Assembly: GCA_026390275.1 (NCBI GenBank)
Contig: JAPLGF010000044.1
Span: 1-5,660, forward strand
Source: Candidatus Atribacteria bacterium
Lineage (GTDB): Bacteria > Atribacterota > Atribacteria > Atribacterales > Atribacteraceae
Direction: 5' to 3'
Length of the DNA: 5,660 nucleotides
Shown here: one piece after another, positions 1 through 5,434 of the stretch
Layout: each line of letters starts with the position of its first letter
How positions within the stretch are numbered: position 1 is the first letter of the stretch
Notes under the pieces: generated by a model
Told to the model about the DNA's origin: nothing
What the model saw: only the letters and a program-made list of their open reading frames with translations
Database searches by the model: none
Made by a program: the position numbers and the translations under genes

Positions 1-994
1 CCAAGGACGAGGTAATTGTTTGATGGGCCTGTCCAATAGTTTCAACCGCTCTGGTCAAATCACTCCGTAGATTTTCGTTTCCCTGAATATTTTTTTCATT
101 CTCTTCTCGCAGGTTTTTTTCCATCCCCTCGAGGGTATTCTGCAGGATGGAAAAGATGTTTTTGATCTCTTCGGTACGAGTGGCAAAGAGGGCTTCCCAC
201 TCTTCCCGGGTTTTCTGGATGGTTTCGGCCATCTGGACAGAGAGGGCCTCACCAGTGGTTCGAATCCCATCGGTAAAGGTGGAAAGTAGGGTACGATTGT
301 CCTCGTTGTGAATGGCGAGCAGGTTTTCCTGGTCAGTGGTCAATCGTCCATTTAAATCAGACATCGTCCGTTCCAGGTTCGCGGTGAGATCATCAGCTAC
401 CGTGCGGGCCATGGGAGTGAGTTGATCAAGCAGGCTTTGAATGGTGGCTAATTTTTCCTCGAAGGAATGGAAGAGAGTGCTGAAATTATAATTTGCGGAA
501 CGGAAGGAATTGTCCAGTGTTTCAATATCTCCTGACCATTTTTCACCCAGTTTCGCCAGGGCTTTCTCACTCTCCTGGGAAAGGGAATCGACCAGGGTTT
601 TCACCTCAGTATAGAGCTTTTTCCCCTCTTCAACAAAGGACTGAGATGTCTCCTGCAACGCTCGATGGGTGTTAGTATACTCACCGGTGAAGGAAACAAT
701 ACGATTCAAAGCGTTGTCAAAAATACCTTGAGCACCAGACAAATTTTCCGCTAAGGTGTTCACCCGTTCCACGAATTCCCCACTTTTCAGGCTTTCCAGG
801 GTGGAAATGTGTTGCTCCAGAGTGGTGATGGTTTGACTGGTGGTTCCCACCAGGGTAAGAAGGCTGGTCTTGGCACCATCCAGGGAGCGAACCATTTCCC
901 CATAAGAACCCGCCTGACGATTAAGGTCCTCCAATGTCTCCGTGAGCCAGTGGGCCGCTCTTTCTGCCTGGGATGCCCGGTCATTACCGTTCAT
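1..994 (-). CDS. Partial long helical (coiled-coil-like) protein, function unknown
   Basis: The minus strand stays open from an ATG at 994 to the window edge, giving at least 331 residues with the C-terminus missing. The start is supported by an AGGAAGGTGA ribosome binding site (1000-1009) five bases upstream. The protein is rich in Glu, Leu, Thr, Ser, Asn and Gln, has no cysteine and a single visible proline (in LTPMAR), and shows repeated heptad-like stretches such as FVERVNTLAENL, LLDQLTPMARTVADDL and EEIKNIFSILQNTLEGMEKN. I see no signal peptide, membrane segment or catalytic motif, so a cytoplasmic rod or filament is the simplest reading. Similar composition occurs in chemoreceptor signalling tails, ZorA-like tails, apolipoprotein-like proteins and phage tape-measure proteins, but nothing visible picks one. 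It follows the broken epimerase gene after a gap of about 400 bases and is probably a separate transcription unit. The reading frame is well supported; the function is unknown. Confidence 0.85.
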   Translation of the reverse strand, partial: MNGNDRASQAERAAHWLTETLEDLNRQAGSYGEMVRSLDGAKTSLLTLVGTTSQTITTLEQHISTLESLKSGEFVERVNTLAENLSGAQGIFDNALNRIVSFTGEYTNTHRALQETSQSFVEEGKKLYTEVKTLVDSLSQESEKALAKLGEKWSGDIETLDNSFRSANYNFSTLFHSFEEKLATIQSLLDQLTPMARTVADDLTANLERTMSDLNGRLTTDQENLLAIHNEDNRTLLSTFTDGIRTTGEALSVQMAETIQKTREEWEALFATRTEEIKNIFSILQNTLEGMEKNLREENEKNIQGNENLRSDLTRAVETIGQAHQTITSSL

Positions 995-1035
995 AACTTT
1001 CACCTTCCTTTCTCAATATTAAATAATTTGTTTTA

Positions 1036-1052
1036 TTCCGTGAAGAACGGAA
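1036..1052 (-). repeat. Small hairpin in the leader of the coiled-coil gene
   Basis: TTCCGT (1036-1041) and ACGGAA (1047-1052) form a perfect 6-bp stem with a 5-base loop. It lies about 40 bases upstream of the ATG at 994 and does not cover the ribosome binding site. No T-run follows it on the minus strand, so it is not a terminator. It may be incidental. Confidence 0.3.
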
Positions 1053-1135
1053 AATACCCCGTTGAGAGGAGGAAAAAAGGAATTCACAGGAACAGACAAC
1101 TTTTTTGGAAGATGATCAGGCGTTTTCCGGAGTAA

Positions 1136-1162
1136 CTACCAACTGTGGTTTTTTTCACTCAT
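1136..1162 (-). other. Possible 8-codon leader ORF
   Basis: On the minus strand a purine run, GGGAGGGGG, is followed four bases later by an ATG and the peptide MSEKNHSW, then TAG. It begins roughly 17 bases after the start point expected from the TATAAT at 1186-1191, where a leader peptide would sit. There is no run of one amino acid pointing to attenuation, and such short ORFs arise often by chance. Confidence 0.2.
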
Positions 1163-1185
1163 TTTCCCCCTCCCATTACAACAGT

Positions 1186-1191
1186 ATTATA
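1186..1191 (-). promoter_or_regulatory. Possible -10 element for the coiled-coil gene
   Basis: The minus strand reads TATAAT here, an exact match to the sigma-70 -10 consensus, about 190 bases upstream of the coiled-coil start codon. At a 17-base spacing the upstream hexamer is TGCGTT, a very poor -35, and there is no TG extension. The call rests on the -10 match and on position in an otherwise gene-free gap. If used, the leader would be about 185 bases. Confidence 0.35.
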
Positions 1192-1394
1192 ACGGGAAAT
1201 GATGAGAAAACGCACCTCGTTCTTTTTTTATATCTATTCCTGCATTAATAGAATGAATTCATCTCCCATTCTCTTTCGGAAATCTTTTATTTATGGTGGG
1301 TTCAAAGTTTCACTTTAGTATAATGAGAAAGGGTAGACAGCCTGATAGCGCTGACACCATCATAGGGATGAAAATATAAAGGCAACCATTCCCC

Positions 1395-2473
1395 TCAGCT
1401 CTTCCGAGAAATTGGCTGGTATTCGTCATCGAATCCTTGGATTCTCTGCCCAGATTCGTAGATGGTGGTAAAGAAGCGGGTCTTGAGTTCTTCCCCTGGC
1501 ATTAAAGACAGTTCCCGGTGGAGACGAATGACTTCATCGAGATTGTCAGGGATGGCGGAGTAGAGTTCCAGAGCCAGGTTGTAGGTCCTTCCATAAAACG
1601 GAAAGTGATAATAACCCCGGTACACCGACCACATGAGGAGATACTTGAAAATATTCACGTCCCATCGGAAGCCGATCCCCACTTTCTTCTTGAGATTGGT
1701 GATTCCGTACAACCCCTCCTGTAAGTTCTTGAGATAGATGTTATAGGCGATTTTTTTATCCGGGGTCATCACCTGGCTCAAATCAACGGTACGACCTTGT
1801 TTATCTTCGATCAAAGGCCAGGTAAATTCCTTATTGAGATCAAAAATACAATTCCCAGAAAAATCACTCTGGTAGACTTGCCCCGTCACTCCTGCTGGAA
1901 CATCAATCACACAATTTCCATCCAAAAAAGGAACCCCATAAGTGGGATGATGTCGTTCCGAATGGTTTCTTCAAATTCCAGGACGGATTTCCCGGAACGA
2001 AGAGTCAGGTCTTTGGTAACAAAGAGAGGAGCTCGCTTCATCCGTACCTGAAATCTTATCTTTACTTCATATGGGGAATCCTCTAATATCGAATATTTCC
2101 AGGGAAGAAAGATCATTTCTCCATGGAATCCCAGACCCATGTCCTGGTAATTGGTAGGAGAGGTAATGGTGGGGAGGAGTTCCTGCCAACCCCCCTCGTA
2201 GGCATCGAGAAAATTCCCGGCATCCATACTCCTGGTAATCGGGTTCCGGTACGTTTCCGCATCAACCTCTAAGGGACTCTTCCACATAAAATCAATATCC
2301 ATCGGCTTATACAGGAGTTCAACAATATCCGTTCCCTTTTCAACCAAAATGGAAACCCGTACTCTCTCATTCTCAACAACCAGGGTCTGAAAACCATTCC
2401 AAGTCACCTCATGAACCCGGCACCCGTAATTTCGGTTATAGTGATAAAAGCTTTCATACACAGCTGTTTCCAT
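1395..2473 (-). pseudogene. Aldose-1-epimerase-like (DUF4432 family) gene, split by deletion/frameshift
   Basis: Two overlapping frames together encode one protein of the DUF4432 group in the galactose-mutarotase superfamily, which acts on the anomeric carbon of sugars. The start at 2473 has a GGGGGAAGGG site (2481-2490) seven bases upstream. Part one carries YNRNYGCRVHEVTW (12-25), EGGWQELLP (93-101), GFHGEM (115-120) and VLEFEETIRN (164-173). The family then expects about eleven residues ending in W-G before HHP. Instead, after the Asn codon (1957-1955), only two bases remain before CAT CAT CCC in another frame, which continues HHPTYGVPFLDGN, FPFYGRTYNLALELY and the C-terminus, stopping at 1395-1397. 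About 31 bases therefore appear lost near 1952/1953. Unrepaired, the first frame stops at 1907-1909 after 188 residues. The gene lies 20 bases after the UroD-like stop and is probably co-transcribed. The repaired length of about 369 residues fits the family as I know it. An assembly error remains possible. Confidence 0.85.
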
Positions 2474-2480
2474 TTTTTCG

Positions 2481-2490
2481 CCCTTCCCCC
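2481..2490 (-). promoter_or_regulatory. Ribosome binding site of the epimerase-like gene
   Basis: The minus strand reads GGGGGAAGGG seven bases before the ATG at 2473. It lies entirely within the 20-base gap after the UroD-like stop codon, which supports co-transcription and fixes the start. The site is still intact although the gene it serves is broken. Confidence 0.6.
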
Positions 2491-2493
2491 AGA

Positions 2494-3636
2494 TTAATAC
2501 TTTCCGTATTCCAAGCCAGCATCGGCAAAAGCCTGGATGTTCTCATAAGGTGTTCCATCAAAAAAGAAGTCACTGGTACACAAGATCCAGTTCCCGCGGG
2601 ACTTCACCTTATCGATGAGCCATTTAACTTTCTCCTTTCTTTCTTTTGGGTTGGCCTGGCGCAGGAATTCCACCTGATCGGTATTCCCCCGTAACGCCAT
2701 ATTGGGCCGGATAATCCGCAGGGCATCGTCCAAATTCACATCCCCGAAGGGAGGGGTGGTCACATAACCCCAGACGTCGATATCAAGATCATTATAGAGA
2801 TGCATGATTTTCTGAGCATCACCACAGTTATGATAGACCACGAATGCTCCGGCCTGGTGAATTTCCCTGGCTAATCTGTTTTCATATTCCATGACATAAT
2901 CCTGGAAAAATTGTGGACCCACTCCACTGGTAGCGAGATTCCCCCCGAGCTCGATCGAATCAGAACCAGCAGAAATGACTTCCCGCAGGTGATTCATATT
3001 CCATCCTAAGAAAAAATCCATCATCGCCCGATAAAATCCCTCATCTATAATCGGATCCATCATCATCTGCTCTAACTTCCGGAACTGGTTCAGAGTATTG
3101 AACGCTCCATGGGTAGCTACGTTCACCAGACCCTTATCTCCTACCACTTTCCCGGCCCGGCGCATCATTTCGCAATCGATGAATCGAGCAGGTGGCGTAT
3201 ACTTCGTGAAAATTTCGAAGTCCCTTCTGTCCTCAATGATGTACTTCTCGACGGCCAGCACAATGAGGTACTGTGAACTTCGGTTGAACCGCATCACCTG
3301 GCGAAGTTTTCCTTCAGGAGTGTTCACGGTTGTCGTCCGGATCCGAGAATCCTCATCACCCTCACAAGTAATGGTGACCTCCCAGTTTTCTGCCGACCCC
3401 GGAATGTAGGAATCCCATAGAAGACCTAACGAAAAAAGAACATCGAATCCGAAGTAATCGTGATAGGCTACGAATTTTTCCACCAAATCAAAATCATTCG
3501 GATTCAGGTTATGATCGATATCTGGTTTATACTGAAACATCTCGTAGATATTGTTGCAGTAGATAAACGGGGAAACCGGTATACGATCCGCTCTTTTCCC
3601 CTGGAACGTGGTAATTAACCGTTCTCTGCCAGTCAT
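2494..3636 (-). CDS. Uroporphyrinogen decarboxylase family protein, MtaA-type methyltransferase-like
   Basis: A 380-residue intact protein with the UroD/MtaA TIM-barrel pattern. It starts MTGRERLITTFQGKRADRIPV, the usual N-terminus of this group. Later come ELGGNLATSGVGPQFF (229-244), VYHNCGDAQKIM (267-278), ALRGNTDQVEFL (314-325) and WILCTSDFFFDGTPYENI (350-367). His269 and Cys271 (HNC) with Cys353 match the H-x-C...C zinc site of corrinoid:thiol methyltransferases such as MtaA and MtbA. True haem-pathway UroD lacks this triad, so haem synthesis is unlikely. The ATG at 3636 was chosen over a GTG at 3687 because an AGGGGGT site lies seven bases upstream and family similarity begins there. The gene is first in a unit with the epimerase-like gene and near a sugar transporter, suggesting methyl transfer to or from a sugar-related compound. 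No corrinoid protein gene is visible, so the methyl donor and acceptor are unknown. Family is confident; activity is inferred. Confidence 0.9.
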   Translation of the reverse strand: MTGRERLITTFQGKRADRIPVSPFIYCNNIYEMFQYKPDIDHNLNPNDFDLVEKFVAYHDYFGFDVLFSLGLLWDSYIPGSAENWEVTITCEGDEDSRIRTTTVNTPEGKLRQVMRFNRSSQYLIVLAVEKYIIEDRRDFEIFTKYTPPARFIDCEMMRRAGKVVGDKGLVNVATHGAFNTLNQFRKLEQMMMDPIIDEGFYRAMMDFFLGWNMNHLREVISAGSDSIELGGNLATSGVGPQFFQDYVMEYENRLAREIHQAGAFVVYHNCGDAQKIMHLYNDLDIDVWGYVTTPPFGDVNLDDALRIIRPNMALRGNTDQVEFLRQANPKERKEKVKWLIDKVKSRGNWILCTSDFFFDGTPYENIQAFADAGLEYGKY

Positions 3637-3643
3637 GGAAAGA

Positions 3644-3650
3644 ACCCCCT
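3644..3650 (-). promoter_or_regulatory. Ribosome binding site deciding the UroD-like start
   Basis: The minus strand reads AGGGGGT, close to the AGGAGGT consensus, seven bases upstream of the ATG at 3636. The alternative GTG at 3687 has only AT-rich sequence before it. This argues that the 17 extra residues of the longer frame are not translated. Confidence 0.7.
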
Positions 3651-3736
3651 GCAATGGATTTGAAATACCCGATGAACGGTAAAACACTTTTTAATTCAAA
3701 ACCCTCAAATCTACGAACCCTCCTAACACCACTCGC

Positions 3737-3765
3737 CTATCATCACCTACCGCTTAATATTTTTC
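3737..3765 (-). promoter_or_regulatory. Candidate promoter of the UroD-like/epimerase unit
   Basis: On the minus strand TTGAAA, then 17 bases, then GATGAT form a sigma-70-like pair (5/6 and 4/6 matches). The implied leader is about 95 bases. An overlapping perfect inverted repeat, TTCAA-GCA-TTGAA (3763-3775), covers the -35 and could be a repressor site, though five-base arms are short. The -10 is weak, so this is tentative. Confidence 0.35.
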
Positions 3766-3875
3766 AAGCATTGAACTTTCACGAATTTCGGAGCAGGCAA
3801 CTGTTTTCATTAATTTTTTAACCCAAGAATTTCATCAGATGGTACATTTTCATCGCAATAAAAATTCTCTGTTGT

Positions 3876-3905
3876 GTGACAATTTCATTCTTTCTTCTCT
3901 ATAAT
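3876..3905 (+). promoter_or_regulatory. Sigma-70-like promoter of the methyltransferase pseudogene
   Basis: GTGACA (3876-3881, 5/6 match to TTGACA) is followed after 18 bases by a perfect TATAAT (3900-3905). Transcription would start near 3912, leaving a leader of about 60 bases to the ATG at 3973. It points at the only plus-strand gene remnant in the window and looks intact although the gene is not. A short open frame beginning at the ATG at 3904 overlaps the -10 element and is not a credible start. Confidence 0.65.
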
Positions 3906-3957
3906 GGCACAAAGAACTGGCATAATTACTTTTTATTGGTATATTTTTTCTTGGGGG

Positions 3958-3965
3958 AGGGGGAG
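3958..3965 (+). promoter_or_regulatory. Ribosome binding site of the methyltransferase pseudogene
   Basis: AGGGGGAG sits seven bases before the ATG at 3973, inside a longer purine run beginning at 3953. It sets the original start at MSETQSKNM and shows that the initiation region survives. Confidence 0.6.
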
Positions 3966-3972
3966 CGATTCC

Positions 3973-4328
3973 ATGTCGGAAACTCAATCGAAGAACATGA
4001 TATTACCATTTCACGATCTTTTTTTCGAAATCCATGAAGGGCTTTCCCGACAGGGGGCCGGGGTCTCCGTGTACTACGAAAAAAACTTTTCTTTCCATTC
4101 CCTCTCTTCCTCCGTACCCCCAAATCCTGGATATCGGTTATGGTACGGGAGCCGCCACCATTGAATTTGCATACGGATTGCAGCTCTCCAGAAAAAGTAT
4201 GCAAACAACTAGCCCCGAGGTCCAAATATTTTTGGAGGAAATCGGTGAGAAAATTACCCTCTATCGTCAGTATGCCATATGGTATGGCTATGGTATTTTA
4301 CGTCATGAAAAAATCACATTCTTCTTAA
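3973..4328 (+). pseudogene. Decayed class I SAM-dependent methyltransferase
   Basis: Pieces of one methyltransferase appear in order but in shifting frames. From the ATG at 3973 the first piece ends FFEIHEGLSRQG. After one extra G in the run at 4053-4057 a second frame gives PGSPCTTKKTF and ILDIGYGTGAATIEFA. That is motif I, the SAM-binding loop, with Tyr where the usual DIGCGTG has Cys. About 4172 the middle of the protein is missing. A third frame then gives RIAALQKKYANN (4174-4209), an extra T near 4210 restores SPEVQIFLEEIGEKITLYR followed by QYAIWYGY, and an extra G near 4291-4292 leads to VFYVMKKSHSS and a stop at 4326-4328. Relatives as I know them are about 250 residues, so well over 100 residues carrying the rest of the Rossmann fold are gone. 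No functional enzyme is possible. The ancestral substrate is unknown. Promoter and ribosome binding site remain. It converges with the binding-protein gene. Confidence 0.8.
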
Positions 4329-4330
4329 TG

Positions 4331-4375
4331 TCCCAGGTCCAAAAGGTATATAGCGGAAATCTCTTGGACCTGGGA
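4331..4375 (-). terminator. Strong inverted repeat between convergent genes, terminator-like
   Basis: TCCCAGGTCCAA (4331-4342) and TTGGACCTGGGA (4364-4375) are perfect 12-base arms with a 21-base spacer. It lies 19 bases past the binding-protein stop (4395) and two bases past the methyltransferase pseudogene stop (4328), the usual place for a shared terminator. In minus-strand RNA three more pairs (GAG with CUU, one a G-U) can extend the stem inward; in plus-strand RNA the first of these is an A-C mismatch. This favours a role for the transporter transcript. Neither strand has a T-run directly after the stem; on the minus strand a T6 comes only about 15 bases later. It may instead protect the 3' end of the mRNA. 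Confidence 0.55.
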
Positions 4376-4394
4376 TAAAAAAGCTCTCTCTTAC

Positions 4395-5375
4395 TTAGTA
4401 TACCGAATCAGGAAAATAGTAATTCTTGGCATTTTCTGGAGTAATCAATTCGGAAGCCAACACAATTTTGCTGGGGGGTTTCATCTGGTAGAAACCATTG
4501 AGAGATTCCCCGCGGAGTCCCATAACGGCAAGGCTGATGGAGGTGGCGATTTCGGAGGGAGTAAACGTGACATCTGAACGAACCAGTTCGTTCCCATCGA
4601 TGATCATCTTGACAATTTCTTTTGCTCCACCACAGCCTAAGAAGATCTTGATCTCTTTTCTGCCCGATTCCTTATAAGCTTGCAGAACTCCCTTCAGAAC
4701 GTCATCATCACCAGCCCATACTGCGTCAATGGACTGGTATTTCTGGAGGTAGTTTTCCATGACTTCCAGACCTTTTTGGGTCTGCCAGTATGCCGGCTGG
4801 GAGTCGAGAATCTTTATATCAGGAAACTTCTTCATGACTTCCTTGAATCCTTCAACTCTCTCCGTATTGGCCACACAGGGAACACCCTCCAGGATAACCA
4901 GGTCCCCCTTGTTTCCCATGGCTTTTGCCATCCAGGCAGCACTCACCCGTCCTACCCCGGGATTATCTCCAACTACCAAAATATCATGGACATCCTTGAC
5001 CAGACCCCGATCGCACACGACGGTATAAATCCCTTTGTCATGCACTTCTTCCACTACTGGGGTTAGTGGAGCAGAGTCATAAGGAAGAATGACCAGCGCA
5101 TCAATACCTTTGGACATCAGGTCTTCGACGTCAGCAACTTGTTTCGCTGGTGAGTCTGCTGTTACCAGGAAAAATTTAACATTCCCATCTTTCTTTTCCC
5201 AATCCTGGATCGCTTGCTTTGCCCACCAAACCACTCCACCAGTCCATCCATGATCAGCAGTTGGAATTGAGACCCCAATTGTTAGTTGTTTAGGTGCGGC
5301 AAATACCAGTGAACCGGCAAGTACAATGCTTAAAACAAGCACCATAAAACCAACATACTTCAGGTATTTTTTCAT
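4395..5375 (-). CDS. Sugar ABC transporter substrate-binding protein (RbsB-like)
   Basis: A 326-residue periplasmic-binding protein of the Peripla_BP_4 type that would capture a sugar outside the membrane and deliver it to the RbsC-like permease. Residues 1-26 are a signal peptide: MKKYLKY, a hydrophobic core, then LVFA before APK. There is no lipobox Cys, so signal peptidase I cleavage is likely. The mature part opens QLTIGVSIPTADHGWTGG (30-47), with Trp44, Trp50 and Trp51 well placed for sugar stacking. Then come SKGIDALVILPYDSAP (88-103), VVCDRGL (119-125), NTERVEGF (170-177, the conserved Arg of the second lobe) and AVWAGDDDVLKG (218-229). The start at 5375 follows AAGGAGGA by five bases and begins the signal peptide exactly; an upstream ATG at 5435, overlapping the permease stop, would add 20 charged and aromatic residues and spoil it. 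The exact sugar cannot be assigned. Confidence 0.93.
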   Translation of the reverse strand: MKKYLKYVGFMVLVLSIVLAGSLVFAAPKQLTIGVSIPTADHGWTGGVVWWAKQAIQDWEKKDGNVKFFLVTADSPAKQVADVEDLMSKGIDALVILPYDSAPLTPVVEEVHDKGIYTVVCDRGLVKDVHDILVVGDNPGVGRVSAAWMAKAMGNKGDLVILEGVPCVANTERVEGFKEVMKKFPDIKILDSQPAYWQTQKGLEVMENYLQKYQSIDAVWAGDDDVLKGVLQAYKESGRKEIKIFLGCGGAKEIVKMIIDGNELVRSDVTFTPSEIATSISLAVMGLRGESLNGFYQMKPPSKIVLASELITPENAKNYYFPDSVY

Positions 5376-5380
5376 TTCAT

Positions 5381-5388
5381 TCCTCCTT
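5381..5388 (-). promoter_or_regulatory. Ribosome binding site deciding the binding-protein start
   Basis: The minus strand reads AAGGAGGA, near consensus, five bases before the ATG at 5375. Together with the signal peptide it rules out the earlier in-frame GTG (5438) and ATG (5435) starts. An ATG at 5380 is out of frame and stops after two codons. Confidence 0.85.
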
Positions 5389-5407
5389 CTTTCTATTTGT
5401 TCAATTA

Positions 5408-5424
5408 GTGGAAATTTTTTCCAC
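5408..5424 (-). repeat. Perfect hairpin between permease and binding-protein genes
   Basis: GTGGAAA (5408-5414) and TTTCCAC (5418-5424) form a perfect 7-bp stem with a 3-base loop in the 59-base gap between the two transporter genes. No T-run follows on the minus strand, so it is not an obvious terminator. A hairpin here could set an mRNA processing or stability boundary that raises binding-protein output over permease, as known in other binding-protein operons. That role is inferred from position. Confidence 0.45.
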
Positions 5425-5434
5425 CCAATGAACA

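Larger units (their letters stand above)
995..1394. other. Intergenic region between epimerase pseudogene and coiled-coil gene
   Basis: This stretch of 400 bases has no convincing gene. On the minus strand it holds a TATAAT hexamer (1186-1191), a very short possible leader ORF (1136-1162), a small hairpin (1036-1052) and the ribosome binding site of the coiled-coil gene (1000-1009). Downstream of the epimerase stop at 1395 I see no clear hairpin with a T-tract, so where that transcript ends is not visible. A plus-strand frame open across 809-1135 runs partly through the coiled-coil gene and is a shadow. Confidence 0.6.
3637..3972. other. Divergent intergenic region
   Basis: These 336 bases separate the minus-strand UroD-like gene from the plus-strand methyltransferase pseudogene and contain no supported gene. 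They hold the clear plus-strand promoter at 3876-3905, a weaker minus-strand promoter candidate at 3737-3765, a short palindrome at 3763-3775, and the two ribosome binding sites at the ends. The sequence is AT-rich, as expected for a divergent promoter region. Confidence 0.7.

Noticed and set aside
1319..1324. Perfect TATAAT on the plus strand
   Set aside because: There is no good -35 at proper spacing and no plus-strand gene follows for over 2.5 kb, so it is probably chance in AT-rich sequence.
1325..1394. Terminator after the epimerase pseudogene
   Set aside because: The only palindrome-like stretch, around TGATAGCGCTGACA, has central mismatched pairs and no T-run after it, so I do not call it.
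1395..1925. Independent small gene starting from TTG at 1925
   Set aside because: The frame is the direct continuation of the epimerase-like protein; there is no ribosome binding site, and homologous sequence extends upstream of the TTG (HHPTYGVPF).
3098..3409. Plus-strand open frame within the UroD-like gene
   Set aside because: It is antisense to a conserved coding region and resembles no protein; a byproduct of codon composition.
3637..3687. GTG start giving 17 extra residues on the UroD-like protein
   Set aside because: No ribosome binding site precedes it, family similarity begins at the ATG at 3636, and that ATG has a good site.
3926..4225. Minus-strand open frame of 99 codons opposite the methyltransferase remnant
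   Set aside because: It has no recognisable protein features, while the plus strand carries ordered methyltransferase motifs. It is a shadow frame.
4680..5066. Plus-strand open frames within the binding-protein gene
   Set aside because: They lie opposite a well-conserved RbsB-like gene with a signal peptide and ribosome binding site; their sequences show no family motifs.
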